From assembly GCF_947172395.1 (NCBI RefSeq), contig NC_069087.1:10187107-10251106 (forward strand): a stretch of DNA of 64,000 nucleotides, written 5' to 3'. The stretch comes from Bicyclus anynana (taxonomy: Eukaryota; Arthropoda; Insecta; Lepidoptera; Nymphalidae). Positions within the stretch are counted from its first letter, which is position 1. Every line of letters begins with the position of its first letter. This document shows, one piece after another, positions 1 to 12,100 of the stretch. The position numbers and the translations under genes were made by a program. Under the pieces are notes generated by a model that made no database searches, was not told where the DNA came from, and saw nothing but the letters and a program-made list of their open reading frames with translations.

Positions 1-729
1 TACTCTATCTTCCTACTTACCTACCTTCCTACCCATATTACTTATCTTATCCATACTACCTACTTATGTACATACAAACCGCTCAGTGGGCGGCCTATAA
101 GTACCGGCGGCACCCAGACTGAAAAACATTCATGCCATCACGTATGTGACAATGAGTAGAGATGTAAGAAAATACGTGTAGACTTAAAAATATAGGTAGA
201 TAAACCTTCAACTCACAAAATTTTAATCTTTAGAAAGTTGGTAGCAATAATAGAAACCAATCGTCATAGATAAAATGACGAGTATGGAATGGTACCTTGT
301 CAAAGTACCTAAATCTAAAATCTAGCAACGCCCTACGGTTTCATCAGCATAGTTCCCGTTACCGTGGGAATACGAGGACAAAAAACTTTTTAATGATTTC
401 TCACCTCAATATAATAAGTTTGAAAGTATAAAATAAAAAAAAAATACATCGATGAAAAAGTAGGTTCTCTTTCGCGCCTCTCAATACAATTTTAAAACCA
501 TAGATTTACGAGTCGGTACAAGTTTTTAAACTGTTATTTTTACTCTGCCTCACCGTCACCACTCTATTTGGAAAATATTTCTGTCAAAATTTTAAAAAGA
601 ATAATTCTAAAAAACTGTACAAAATACTAAAAATATTTTTGTGTTTGCGTAGCTATTCGTAGATACGTTCAAAATACAAAATGATAGTTCATAGTTCACC
701 ATATGATTAAAAATTAAACTAAACACATA
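1..729. other. Upstream flank of the WD40 gene, no gene seen
   Basis: AT-rich sequence with a short CT/TAC-rich low-complexity run in the first 60 bases. No exon with a recognisable protein match is visible on either strand. It presumably contains the promoter and 5' UTR of the gene that starts at 730, but no core promoter motif stands out. Confidence 0.4.
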
Positions 730-3700
730 ATGGATCCACAAAGAAAAACTGTTCCCGGACCGATGGCACCATCTAGTGTGAGAACAGCACGCAAAAGTTT
801 TGCAATCACCAACGCTTTTATAAAAAATGTTAATCCTCAAAAGGAAATCGTAACTGTGCACACGAGCACTCCACACGTTGAACACAGATCTTTTCATAGC
901 GAACAAAATCAGGTTTATCAAGGAGAAGTTAATGTGCTTTCAATAATGTAGGTTCTACATTTTATTACTTGTAGATACCTAGTTATTTTAGGTCCATAAT
1001 TCGCTACCGTACCTAGGAACCTACATACGATAAAAGCAGGAGCAGACAAACTAAGTATTAGAAGATAGTGGCTATAGCCTTCTTGTTTTGAGGTACCTAA
1101 TTATCTACCTAGAGGCCTACCGTATAGACCGAACCCGCTTCGATGACAGTTTCTAAGTTGGGTAGTTCTTCTCACTTTTTTTCTATCATGGTTTTATTTT
1201 CTAACGCAGGCTAGATACTCACCATATCTAGCTACCACCTGGTTCTGAGATATCCAGTATTCGTCAGTACCGGTATTAGGGTAGGGCGACCGCCCACGGG
1301 CGCCTATTCGTAATAATAACTTAGTCATTAAGGAAGTACTTAGATGTGTTTTCGGATCAAATTAGAACATCAAAACCCAACTATAATCATATTATGAGAA
1401 GCGACCATACCAATTATTGGTCTCTTCTGCGGTACATGCCTATGACGGTAATGGATTAAAAATGTGCGCAAACCCTGTTGTATTGTAGAGATACGAATAA
1501 GGAGATAACATGTTGCAAATATACAGAAGATGTAAAAGAAGTCGCAGCTGGATTTATAGATGGCAGTATACGATTGTTTGACTGCAATACAGCAAATTGT
1601 CTGCATACTCTAGTGGACGATGAGTGTCGCGCGTACCCCGGACCCGTCACGGCTATCAAACACAGGCCCGTTAGCAAGGCGCATCCTGTAACCAATATGT
1701 TGTTATCATGCTGTAAGTATCAAATCTACGTACTCTGCAGTTACGTAACTTTCTTTCAATCTGGACAGTAACGCATTGCATCCAATCCGAATCTATGAAA
1801 ATACTTCCCATGTGAACAGAACTATTTGTTATGTAGCTTACCTCCACTATTTCAAATCCACATATTCGAGATCGACAGTAGGGTGGAGGCCAAAGACGTC
1901 TTGAACTGAATAGCCAGGATCTGTATCAGAGATCGGATTAGTTCGTAAGCTTTATCCGTATTTGGTCCGAATTTTTTGTCCATGTTTTGACCGATTCGGA
2001 TAAATTGCAATGCGTAACCACTCTGAAACTATTTAACTACCTGTACATGTTTTTCAACCTTAAGTTTTGTCTTATAGGTGATGAAACCCTTAAAATAATA
2101 ATATAAATATTTGTAGCGGGTTCACCATTAAATAGTACCTAGTTATAACCTACATAGTTTAATTATATAGAAGGATAAAATAGATATGTAGGTTTATGTA
2201 ATCAGCGACCATTTAAGTATTGTAGCATAGGTCTTACGAGGTATTCACACCTGCGTCAATTAAATCTTTTAATGCTGGCATCTATTTTCATATCCTCATA
2301 GACAAAGATCAAACGATATCGACCTTATAGGGTATTGAAGTTTACTGTTTATCGCAAAATTCCAGTTTGTCAATCAGTGGCCGGTACATCGATTGCCCCA
2401 TTAAGAAAAGTGAAGCTTATAATAAACAACCGTTGACTATGAATACATCACTACCATCACTTTACAATAGATGGCGCGCGATTCGTTCTTGTGGTCTGAG
2501 AGCTGGCCGACATTTTTGGGTAGGTATTTAAGGCACGTTGAACACTTGTCCTAAAACATCGAGAAAAAATGTCGACTAACTATCCAGCTATTTAAGTAGC
2601 ATTCAAAAAGATAGATATTACCTATATCTATCTCTACATAGTAGATAACATAGAACTAGTACCGGAACCAGCTGCTATGTTATTAGCAATTTAATAGAGG
2701 TACCTAACCTACCTATTGTAAGAATTGAATTTACGATTATTAATTTTTGTTAATATCACAGACGTCAATGGATGTATAAAATGTTGGAAATACAAATACG
2801 AACAATGTTTGTACACGATAAGGGAGAAACGGCAAACGCTAGGCTTATGTTACCATCCACGATTTAATAAATTTGTAACCTATGGCGACGATGCTAAACT
2901 AAATATGTACGACGAAGAAGCACACACTCAAGAAAGAGCTTTTTATTCAAGGTAACAAGGTTTTAAAATATAATATAATCCATGACGGTGGAAATCAACA
3001 GACACAGTAATAACAAGAGTTACAGTGATACGACCATATTGGGCCCACCCCAAGGTACGCGTATTAAATGTCCTGAGACTTACCTGGAGAGTACCTAGTG
3101 TGGGAGAAGCCACACGGTGCGGTACGGTGTCTCTGCAGCGACCATTTATGTAGAGACGACAGCGCGCGCTCGAAGAGCTGTAATGCCAGGGGCGTAGCTA
3201 ACGCCGTATCAATGATACGGGGCCCCCGAATTACAGGGGCCCCTTAAAAGTAGGTATGTATGTATCTATCATATTTCAATGTTCCTACGACAAACATATT
3301 GGTACCAATTTTACTTAGTGCTAAGAGAGTTAGCGTTAAATCAAAAACTTGAGGGAATTTTCGGGATTTGCCACTCGTCTAATAGACCCCCCAACGAATT
3401 TTTATACAGGACACCTCCAAGGCACGCTATGCAACAGTGTAATACCTAGTTCGGACTACTTTAGTATTTTATTCGAGTACGAACAATAAACTATTTTTGG
3501 TCGGTATATGCCCGTAGTAAGCTTGTCTCAAGACGAAGCGATTACGTTAGTTAATACGTTTAACCCTTAAGCCGACCGCCCCGGTCATTATCATTATATA
3601 GTGTTCGTCATAGTTAAGTTTAATATGACTCTAGCCAGGATGGTTCCTAATACTTACTAGATAAAATTAAATCTTGCAGTCAACGCAAGAACATAATGGA

Positions 3701-6700
3701 TGGGCACACTTCGAGAATATTCGCATGTGTCTTCAACCCTAAGTCACATCACGAGCTGATCTCAAGCGGATGGGACGACACAGTGATGTGTTGGGATGAC
3801 AGACAGCCATACGCCACGCGCTATTTCTCCGGCGTACACATGTGCGGCGAAGGACTGGATTTTGATAAGCCAGGAAAGCAGGTGGATTGAGTTCTGCATT
3901 GATCTAAAAGTATTATAAACGTTCAGTGTGCGCCGAACTGGGCAGGTATTTTATACATTGCGCAGCCAATGGTACGTCTCGTTTTGAGAGTTTAGAGCAC
4001 ACTAAGTATACTATTGTGAAACACTCACGGTTGACTTGGGAGCTTAACAGTTACCTAATCTTCCCAAAAACTTAAGAGTTAGCTAAAATCCCAGTTATGT
4101 CCTGTAGCTTGTATTTTTGGCCTGAGATGCACGTTAAGAGGTAATAATGAAATAATTTTGTCTCCTTAACGCTCTTTTCATTTTTCTTTTTTTTCATTAC
4201 GGGTTGGTAGGCAAATATAAATTAGAATCTATATTATCTACACCTACTTATATTTATTTTAATTTTTAATATTTATATATTATTTTAAAGATTTTAACGT
4301 GCTCTTGGCAAGACAAAGATAGTATTCAAATATGGGACTACGGATCATGCAAACTTATTGAAACTGTTATACCGGATACCTATCAGTCAAAACTGTACTG
4401 TGGAAAATTCGTTCCGCAAACTACTTTGTTAGTTTGTGGCGGCACTGAACCCAATATCCTGAGAGTCGTCGACATCAATTTGAAAGTTGTAAGTCACTAT
4501 TAGACGTAATAAAATTAGTCACAAGAAAATATTAAGTGCGTAAAAGAAATCAAAATCATTATGCATAAGCATAATGGCATAAGAGTGAACTCTTATGCCA
4601 TTATGCTTATGTAGCACTCGAAGTAAGTAGGTATATTTAGTTCGAAATTATAATAGAAACCTTCATTATACTAATTCGGTTAGGGGTTAGGTCTATAGTC
4701 TACCACGCTGGCCCAATGAAAATTGGCAGACTTCACACACGCAGAGAATCAAGAAAATTCTCTGGTATGCAAGTTTCCTCACGATGTTTTCCTTCACCGC
4801 CTGAGACACGTGAAACCTGTTAATTAAACCTGTAATATGTTAGAAATGTTAGGACGACAGTATCGTACAGAATTCCGTTCTTTGAGTTTTACCTAATTCG
4901 CAAGGGCCCTTTGTACTATCGGCTAACAACAGTGGAGCGTTTCTATTGTACCTACTGAAAAAGCAAAATTGTAATAATCCTCCTTCGTTCCGAATCGGTG
5001 GTAGAGTCACTATATCATGATAGAATTTTTAATTTAATTTTAGTTAAAAATTTTAAGATCGATGGGAGGCGCTGGATGCAGGCGGATCAGGGCCTGTAGC
5101 CATGTGGCACGACGATTCTCTTTCTACAATCGCAAACGCTTCAAAAATTAAAGATTGTATGGGAATGACATTAATTATCGACAGTTCACGTGATCACGTT
5201 ATCGATTGGATCTGTCATTCCCATACACTTTGGATCTGTCATTTCCATACATTTTCGAAGTGTAGAATAAGAAACAACGTGGCACAGGCCCAGGCTTGGT
5301 GTTTGGATATTTACGTTATATGTCCTGCTGTAGAAGTTCATCGGCTGATGGTGATGATGATGATAACGAATATTATACTATAATCGACGCCCTATCGAGT
5401 AGTGTCGACACTGTTAATAGTGGCATCTACGCCATACTTCGACCCCATGGCGTCATAACAATCGTTTGTTTTAGTCCATTCCACGATACGGTAGAAGCAA
5501 ATCGCCTTCAAATTGTATACTAACACTTACCTGAGATATATGCACTAAAAATACGCGATCGAAATTGGATCAGTAGTTTTGAGTAAATAAACATAATAAA
5601 CTAGCGGACGCCCGCTAATTCGTCCGCGTAAAAATCGATGTCAACTTTCAACCCCTATTTCACATTCTATTTTGCAAGTTTTATAACTTATATATACCTA
5701 ATAAATAGTCCACTTATCATTTTACATTTACAAATGTACCTAGAAAAATTAAGGACTTTCAATACAAACTTTGTACAAAAAGTATCCTATTATCCTTCTA
5801 CGTATTATGGTCTCAAATCGTCTTAAGTATCATTTGAATTCATTCTGTAGTTTCAGCGTGATGGCCGGTCAAAAAAAGGACAAAAAGACAGACAAAAAAA
5901 AGAAAATAGGCTTCAGTATCGATCTCCTACCTCTACCCTACTCCTACCCTACCCGTACCCTAACTGTATCCTACCCCTACCCTACCCTGCCCTACTCCAC
6001 CCTACCCCTACCCTACCTGTACCCTACCCTACCCTACCCTATACCTTCCCTACCCTACACTTAGCAAAACCGGTCCAGCCCTATGAGCGTGGTGCGATGA
6101 CAAAGGAAAATAGAGACTTCTATGGTAAAATTATAACCTTTGGATCTACTGGACCGATTTAAAAGATTGTTTTACCAATAGAAAGCTACGTTATTTGCGA
6201 GTATCATAGGCTATGTTTGATTCCCATATTCACACAGGAACGGGATCTACGTAATTGAAAGCACGGGGCGTCATGTAGCGGAATTTCTGCGTCTTTTAGA
6301 AATTTTGTATTATCTCCGAAACTATTTAACTAATTAACATACTATAAAGGGCAAATCTTATCTCCATAATATCCTTGTGATTATTAAATAATTTATTTTG
6401 ATAAGGATTTAAGTTAAGTAGCATAAATAATGACGCAAACCTAAGTATATAAAATTTATAATTTTTAAAACACAAAAGGTACTATATCTGCTAATATATA
6501 GAAGACTAGCGGACGCCCGCGACTTCGTCCGCGTAAATTTCGATGTCAACTTTACTACTACCCCTACCCTACCCTACCCCTACCCTACCCTACCCCTACC
6601 CTACCACTACCCCAACCCTACCCTACCCAACCCCTACCCTACCCTACTCCTACCCCCACCCTACCCCTACCCTACCCCAAACCTATCCCTACCCTACCCC

Positions 6701-8682
6701 TACCTTACCTACACTTTACCCCCATCCTACCATCCCACCCGTACCCCTATCTCACGCCAGCCTACCCCTACCCTACCACTTCCCTATCCTACCCGTACCT
6801 GTACCCTACCACTACCCTACCTCTACCCCTACCTACCTACCCTACCCCTACACTACCCCTACGCTTCCCTACCTGTACCCTACCCTACCCTGTAACTTCT
6901 TACTCCTACCCTTAGCAAAATCGGTCGAGAGTGGAGTTATGACCAAGAGAAATAGAGACTTCTATGCTAATAATATAAAGAGGTAAAGTTCGTGTGGTTG
7001 TAGGAGGTAATCTCTGGATCTACTGGACCGATTTGGAAAACTGTTTTACCAATAGAAAGCTATGTTATTTGCGAGTGTCATAGGCTATGTTTGATCCCCA
7101 TATTCACACGGGAACGGGAACTACGTAAATGAAAGCGCCGGACGTCATATAGCGGAATTTCTGCGGCTTTTAGAAATTTTGTATTATCTCCGAAACTATT
7201 TAAGTAATTAACATACTGAATATCTCCATAATATCCTTGTGATTATTAAATAATTTATTTTAATAAGGATTAAAGTTTAGTTGTATAAATAATGACGTAA
7301 ACCTAAGTATATAAAATTAATAATTCTTAAAACACAAAAGGTACTATATCTGCTAATATATAGAAGATAGGTATATGGTGTCGCGGACTTTTTTGTAGAA
7401 TTTTTAAAGATACATAAAGTCTCCATACATTAATTTCAATTTTACAAAATAGTTAAGGCAGCGCATGCGAATAAGTCTGTTTAAGAGGATTTTCAGTCCG
7501 ACCTGTATGACAAAAACTGTGGTAACTCGGCTAATATATATGATACCAATATAAAATATAGCCTATAGCACTCCCCGATAATGTAGCATTCTACTGGTGA
7601 AAGAATTTTTAAAATCGGACCAGTAGTTCCGAAGATTACCCCATTTAAAAAATGTGACAAACTTACAAACTTACAAACTTTACCTCTTTATAATATTAGT
7701 ATAGATAGATATATGGTGTCGCGGACTTTTTTGTCATACATTAATTTCAATTTTACACAATGGTTAAGGCTGCCTTAACCATTGTGTAAAATTGAATAAG
7801 TCTGCTTAAGAGGATTTTCGGTCCGACCTGTATGACAAAAACTGTGTTAACTCGGCGAATATATATCATACTAATATAAAATCTAGCCTATAGCACTCCC
7901 CGATAATGTAGCATTATACTGGTGAAAGAATTTTTGAAATCGGACCAGTAGTTCCGAAGATTACCCCATTTAAAAAATGTGACAAACTTACAAACTTTAC
8001 CTCTTTATAATATTAGTATAGATATGGAACACACCGCCAAACAATGCATACAGACTATCGCCAATCCTTTTAGGTGACGCTACAAACGCGCCCTGCTCTA
8101 CGCCAGCCACCCTAGCCAAGTGGCACGTCAATTCTCTTTCTATGATCGCTAATGCTTCGAAGACTAGAAAGATATATGGGATTTGCTATCGACAGGTCAC
8201 GTGATCAAGATCTCTCATTTCCATACATTTTTCTAATTTTCGAAGCGTTAGCGATCTACGAAAAGAATCGACGTGTCACTTGGCTAGGGGGGCAGTCTAG
8301 TCTGCCCGAATCGTTGGTTTAGCCTCATGTGCCACTAATTCCAACCACACCCTTCAGACCAAAAGATCTGTAATTTCTCAAACGAGGAGACAAGGTCACT
8401 GGCAACTACTGCTATTTTGTGGCTGATTAAAAATGCTGGTCACCGGTAGTTTTGAGTCACAACTAGAGGCATTTTTAATGAGAAATACAATATCAATACT
8501 TGTTTCAGACGGAATGTTCAGTACGAAATAATCCCGGCAGTGTCTACGCTTTCGATTTTGGAACAATAAGAAGAAAACCTTCTAAAATACCCGAAACGTA
8601 TAAAAAAATCAGTGAAATACAAAGCATTCCACGCTTAGCTTTCGTCACCGGAAAAAGATTACAGACTGTAGACTTTGGATGA
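730..8682 (+). CDS. WD40-repeat protein, six exons, function unknown
   Basis: Coding exons are 730-947, 1489-1712, 2762-2951, 3680-3881, 4291-4488 and 8509-8682 (stop TGA 8680-8682), giving 401 residues. Phases agree at all five junctions. Exon 5 is open throughout and was found by splicing. WD40-type blades are visible as G-I-R-L-F near the start of exon 2, C-I-K-C-W in exon 3, the G-W-D-D-T-V-M-C-W-D block in exon 4 and S-I-Q-I-W-D in exon 5. The first ~65 residues, rich in Ser, Thr and basic residues, come before the propeller. No other domain, signal peptide or membrane segment is seen. It probably works as a protein-interaction scaffold, but I do not recognise a named orthologue. The start is the first ATG of exon 1. 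The donor of exon 4 (CAG/GTGGAT) is weak but keeps frame. The 3' end faces the Slingshot gene. Confidence 0.85.
4564..4611. repeat. Perfect snap-back hairpin, 23-bp arms
   Basis: Bases 4564-4586 are the reverse complement of 4589-4611, with a 2-base loop. It lies in intron 5 of the WD40 gene just after exon 5. No transposon ends are seen around it. Confidence 0.85.
4666..4815 (+). mobile_element. SINE-like repeat fragment (family B)
   Basis: Matches blocks at 13722-13868, 36338-36505 and 49695-50025. The shared landmarks are a GGTTAGG-type stretch, a GGCAGACTTCAC motif, AATTCTCTGGTATGCA and CACGATGTTTTCCTTCACC followed by GAGACACGTGA. The copy is truncated at both ends. The tRNA-like portion seen in the 49.7-kb copy is absent here. 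Confidence 0.75.
5089..5292. mobile_element. MITE with long terminal inverted repeats (family M1)
   Basis: The left end (GGGCCTGTAGCCATGTGGCA) is mirrored at the right end (...GTGGCACAGGCCC), and the arms continue inward through TTCTCTTTCTA-type sequence. A second copy lies at 8111-8288 and a single arm at 37990-38035. There is no coding capacity, so it is non-autonomous. Confidence 0.7.
5938..6060 (+). repeat. CCCTA-type pentanucleotide tract, copy 1
   Basis: Imperfect CCCTA/CCCTAC repeats inside unit A. Read on the other strand this is TAGGG, which resembles but does not equal the usual insect telomere repeat TTAGG. Confidence 0.9.
6551..6915 (+). repeat. CCCTA-type pentanucleotide tract, copy 2
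   Basis: A longer, imperfect version of the tract in copy 1, at the equivalent place in the second unit A. The different lengths of the two tracts imply expansion after duplication. Confidence 0.9.
7367..8024 (+). repeat. Second tandem duplication (unit B x2)
   Basis: Copies B1 (~7367-7706) and B2 (~7707-8024) share GGTGTCGCGGACTTTTTTGT, AAGAGGATTTTC, GTCCGACCTGTATGACAAAA, ATAATGTAGCATT and AATCGGACCAGTAGTTCCGA, and end in TATAATATTAGTATAGAT. B2 carries a local snap-back (about 7747-7797) that B1 lacks. Confidence 0.85.
8111..8288. mobile_element. MITE, family M1, second copy
   Basis: Terminal inverted repeats begin CCTAGCCAAGTGGCACGTCA and end in GTGTCACTTGGCTAGG. The arms extend through GATCGCTAATGCTTCGAA and its complement TTCGAAGCGTTAGCGATC. 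No coding sequence. It sits in the same intron as the 5089-5292 copy. Confidence 0.8.
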
Positions 8683-9177
8683 ACATTGTTTTTTTATTGA
8701 TCGCAATTCACTGTGCTGTAGACGGAGGTTACGCGCAGCTTGGCATCAGTTCACGCGGGCCGGGACCTTGATCACGATGAAAGTGATATCACAGTGATGA
8801 CATTCAAACTATTTGTCAGTTCGGACCAAGAGCCAGCCACTACTTTGAGAAACCAATGCGCCGTCACGCTGACGAGCGCGGGTTGAGCCGACGCCAACGA
8901 CGACGTAACCTTCGTCACACGACTGAACAATAAAAACAAGGGTCTCTTTATAAAAGTCTCTACTCACAAACAGGCGTTTATATACATTTACTGTGATAGA
9001 CAAATACACTGTGATTTCATTTTGTAAATAGTATATAAAACTCTAGAAAGATAAAATATCCAGTTCGGCAAGAATTCATAATAAATAAAACAACACTAAT
9101 AGCCAGGAGCCGATAGAAAGTTTTGAAGAGGTATTCAACAGAGGCAAAACGTCCCACCGGCTCTCGGACTACAACTA
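8683..9177. other. Convergent 3' ends of the WD40 and Slingshot genes
   Basis: This 495-base gap separates two stop codons that face each other. A plus-strand AATAAA at 8929-8934 could end the WD40 transcript. A minus-strand AATAAA (TTTATT at 8693-8698) could end the Slingshot transcript. If both are used, the two 3' UTRs overlap by over 200 bases. No coding sequence is seen. Confidence 0.5.
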
Positions 9178-12100
9178 CTACATAGTATTATACACAGGAT
9201 TCGAACATCTATTATTCGACCGGTTCAAGTTGAGCCTCGTCAACGGATGGGTTTTCCCATGCTGCAATTGTTTTTTGTTTTGAGCTTTCGACATCACAGT
9301 TGAAACCACCACATTCGAGTAGTCGAGCGGCGCGAGCGCGAGCACGGTGGGCGCCGCCGGCGGCCGCTCGCCCGCCGCGCCGCACTGCGAGCCGCGCGCG
9401 CGCGCGCCGCGCTCGCCCTCCGCCGTCAGCCGGCTCTTCTTGGACGAGCTCTCGTGCGGCGCGCGCGCGCGGCTCGGCTCGCCGCCCGACTCGCTGCGCG
9501 TGCGGCCCGGCGCGTCGTAGCGGCCCACCAGCACGCGCACCGACAGGTCCTCGGCGGGCGGCGCGGGCGCGGGCGGCGACGCCGGCGGCCGCCCGCGCGC
9601 GCCCGCCGGTCGCGGCGGCTCGGGCTCCGAGCGCGCCTCGAACTCCTTCTTGAGGTTGCTGACGAGGCCGGCGGGCGGCGGGCGGGGCGCGGGCGCGGCG
9701 CGCGGCAGGTCGCCGTGCGAGGCGGCGGCCAGGCGGCGGCGGCGCGGGCCCACGCGCAGCCACGTGTCGGCGGGCGCGGAGGCGGACAGGCGACCGCCCC
9801 ACGTGCAGGCGCCGCGCCCGCGCGCCGTCTCCGCGCGCGCCAGCTCCGCGAGTATGGCACAGGTCTCGTTGAACTTGCGTTCGTTGGCGGCGAGGTCGCG
9901 CGGCGGGCGCGGCCGCTCGGCGAGCTCGCGGATGACGCCGAGGTCGGGCGCGGGCTCGTCGCGCGGCGCGGGCGGCGGGCGCGCGGCGCGCGTGTCGCCG
10001 GAGCCCCAGGAGGAGTGGCGCGACAGGTCGGGCACCACGGCGCTGTCGAACGAGCTCCACGAACTCTGCCTGCTCGGCGGCGGCGCGTCGTCGGGACACG
10101 CGCCGTCGCACGCTCTTCCCTTCCCGTCGATCATGCCACTGTCGCTCTTGAGCAAGTCGTCGGCGTCGTCGGCGGGGTCGGCGAAGGGCAGGCGCGCGGG
10201 CCGGCGCGGGGGCTCGCGGCGCTCGATCTCGTGCACGAGCACGCGCACGCTGGGCGCGCCCTGCTCCTTGAGGCGCATGATCTGGTTGGGCGACACGCTG
10301 TAGCTGCCGCCGGCGCACGGCATCAGCATGTGGCGCGTCTCGGAGGCGAGGTTCTCCAGCGACACGGAGGTGGGCGGCAGCAGCTCGCCGGCCAGCTTGG
10401 AGTCGGGCGACCAGGAGCGCGGCCGGCCCGTGTACGACCCGGTCAGAGCTAGCGCTAGAGGAGTGGGATCCGTTATTTTGTTCTCTGATTTCGAGGATGA
10501 CTTTGGCGCTTTCAGGTTGGTCTCGGATTTCGACCGCTGCAACTTCTCCTTGTTCTTCATGGCGTCCAGGATGCCCTGGTAAGTCTCGAGCTGGTTCAGG
10601 AAGTTAGTGTTCGGCTTGATGCAGCTTCTCTTCATCTTGACGTGCCGGAGAGCCTTGTCGAAGTGCCAGTTGAAGGCCTTCATGGCGTAGGCGATCACGA
10701 CGGAGGCGGAGCGGCTGATTCCCATTTTGCAGTGCACGAGAACCTTCGAGCCCTCGTTCCTAGCTTTATTTATGTATTTAAAAGTATTATCCCAGTGCTT
10801 TAGAAGATCAGTCTTATCGTCGTCGTAAACTCTAATATTTAGGTAATCAAACATACCCGGGAAAAAATTGTCTATTTCTCTTGTCACATTGAGTATGTGT
10901 CGGACCCTGCAAGCACAGACATTATATCATGTAATATTTCGCTTGTGCTACAAGTGATCTAACAACAATCGACTATGCAGTACAGGTCACATACGTACCC
11001 ATTTCTTTGCAACTCCTCAAAGTTGCTCGCGTTCCACTCGGAGCCGAGGTAGACGTGGTCGAAGATCTCGGTGGGCGCGTCCATCTGGCCCAGGATGGTG
11101 AGCATCTCCTGGTCGATGAAGGACTTAAACTCGGCCAGGTCCATGTCCAGCTCGTCCTCGAGGCGGCCGCGGATGGCCTTGCTGGTCACCTCGTCGAGGT
11201 CCACGCTCATCATGATCTCCTTCAGCGTGCAGCGGATCACGCGCTCCGTCTCGTCCCTCTCGCGCGGCCTGCCGACACAGAAAACTTAATCTTCATATAA
11301 AAACTAAAGTGCGCAGTGGTATGCGCAGTGGATTAACAAGACTGAGGTCCTGGGTTCGATTCCCCGCTGGGTCGTTTGTGGTTTTCGTAATTGGTTCAGG
11401 TCTGGCTGGTGGGAGGCTTCGACGGTGGCTAGTTACCACCCTACCGACAAAGACGTGCCGCCAAGCGATTTAGTGTTCCATCTTAGATTGCATCCTCACT
11501 TAACATAAGATGAGATTGTAGTCAAGGGCTAACTTGTAGAGTATATAAAAAAAACTAAATGTTAGTATATTATTAAAAAAAATTGAGGTGGACCACCCTA
11601 ACTCTTAGAGGAAGTAAAAACATAACCCTTCATGTAGTCGGGTAAAAAGAAGAAACCTTTTATCAGACCTACTAAATGTACTTATAAAATTCATATAAAT
11701 CGGTCAAGACACTTTGGAGGAGTATGACAACTAACACTGTGACACGAGAATTTCATGAAATACCTATCTAACGATACCCCACACTATGCAATAAACAAGT
11801 AAAAAAATTCATCTCCACTTTACGTCATGTAGGGGTACCCCAAAATTTTTTTTATCAAAATTGTTTTTACGACTGTTCACATTTTTAATGTACAATAGTA
11901 CATACTCATGCGAATTTACAGCTTTCTAGTAGTAATACTTTCTGCGCTAATATGCCTTTTATATCATTCATTTGAGTATGTTGTTAGTAAATAATTTGTA
12001 ATAATCAAATTTTTACTTTAAAATAAATACCAGAATTTACAGAGCAGTAACGCCAACTCATTATAAAGAGGCATATACATAAATAACTCATACATTACAC

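Larger units (their letters stand above)
5602..7366 (+). repeat. Tandem duplication of an ~0.9-kb transposon-derived unit (unit A x2)
   Basis: Two diverged copies, about 5602-6504 and 6505-7366, are arranged head to tail in intron 5 of the WD40 gene. Each starts with CTAGCGGACGCCCGC and GTCCGCGTAAA, then has a CCCTA-rich tract. After that come the shared landmarks GGATCTACTGGACCGATTT, ACCAATAGAAAGCTA, TTATTTGCGAGT, GCGGAATTTCTGCG and ACAAAAGGTACTATATCTGC. Related single copies occur at 24820-25120 (reverse) and 35409-35660. Open frames through the CCCTA tracts are compositional and are not genes. Confidence 0.85.

Noticed and set aside
5938..6915. Interstitial telomere remnant from a chromosome fusion
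   Set aside because: The repeat is CCCTA, not the insect CCTAA, and it is embedded at a fixed place in a dispersed transposon family.
6543..6986. 147-codon plus-strand frame rich in Tyr-Pro-Thr-Leu
   Set aside because: It is a translation of the CCCTA tract within a transposon unit; no family match and no conserved start.
9454..10452. Long plus-strand open frame (332 codons) antisense to Slingshot, plus several others of 100-370 codons at 9212-10318
   Set aside because: Stop codons are rare because the region is extremely GC-rich. The translations are Arg/Ala runs with no domain, and the real product is the minus-strand Slingshot frame.
11311..11373. tRNA-like sequence with a good B box
   Set aside because: It is the head of a SINE with a conserved body and tail seen at other sites; no full cloverleaf is evident.
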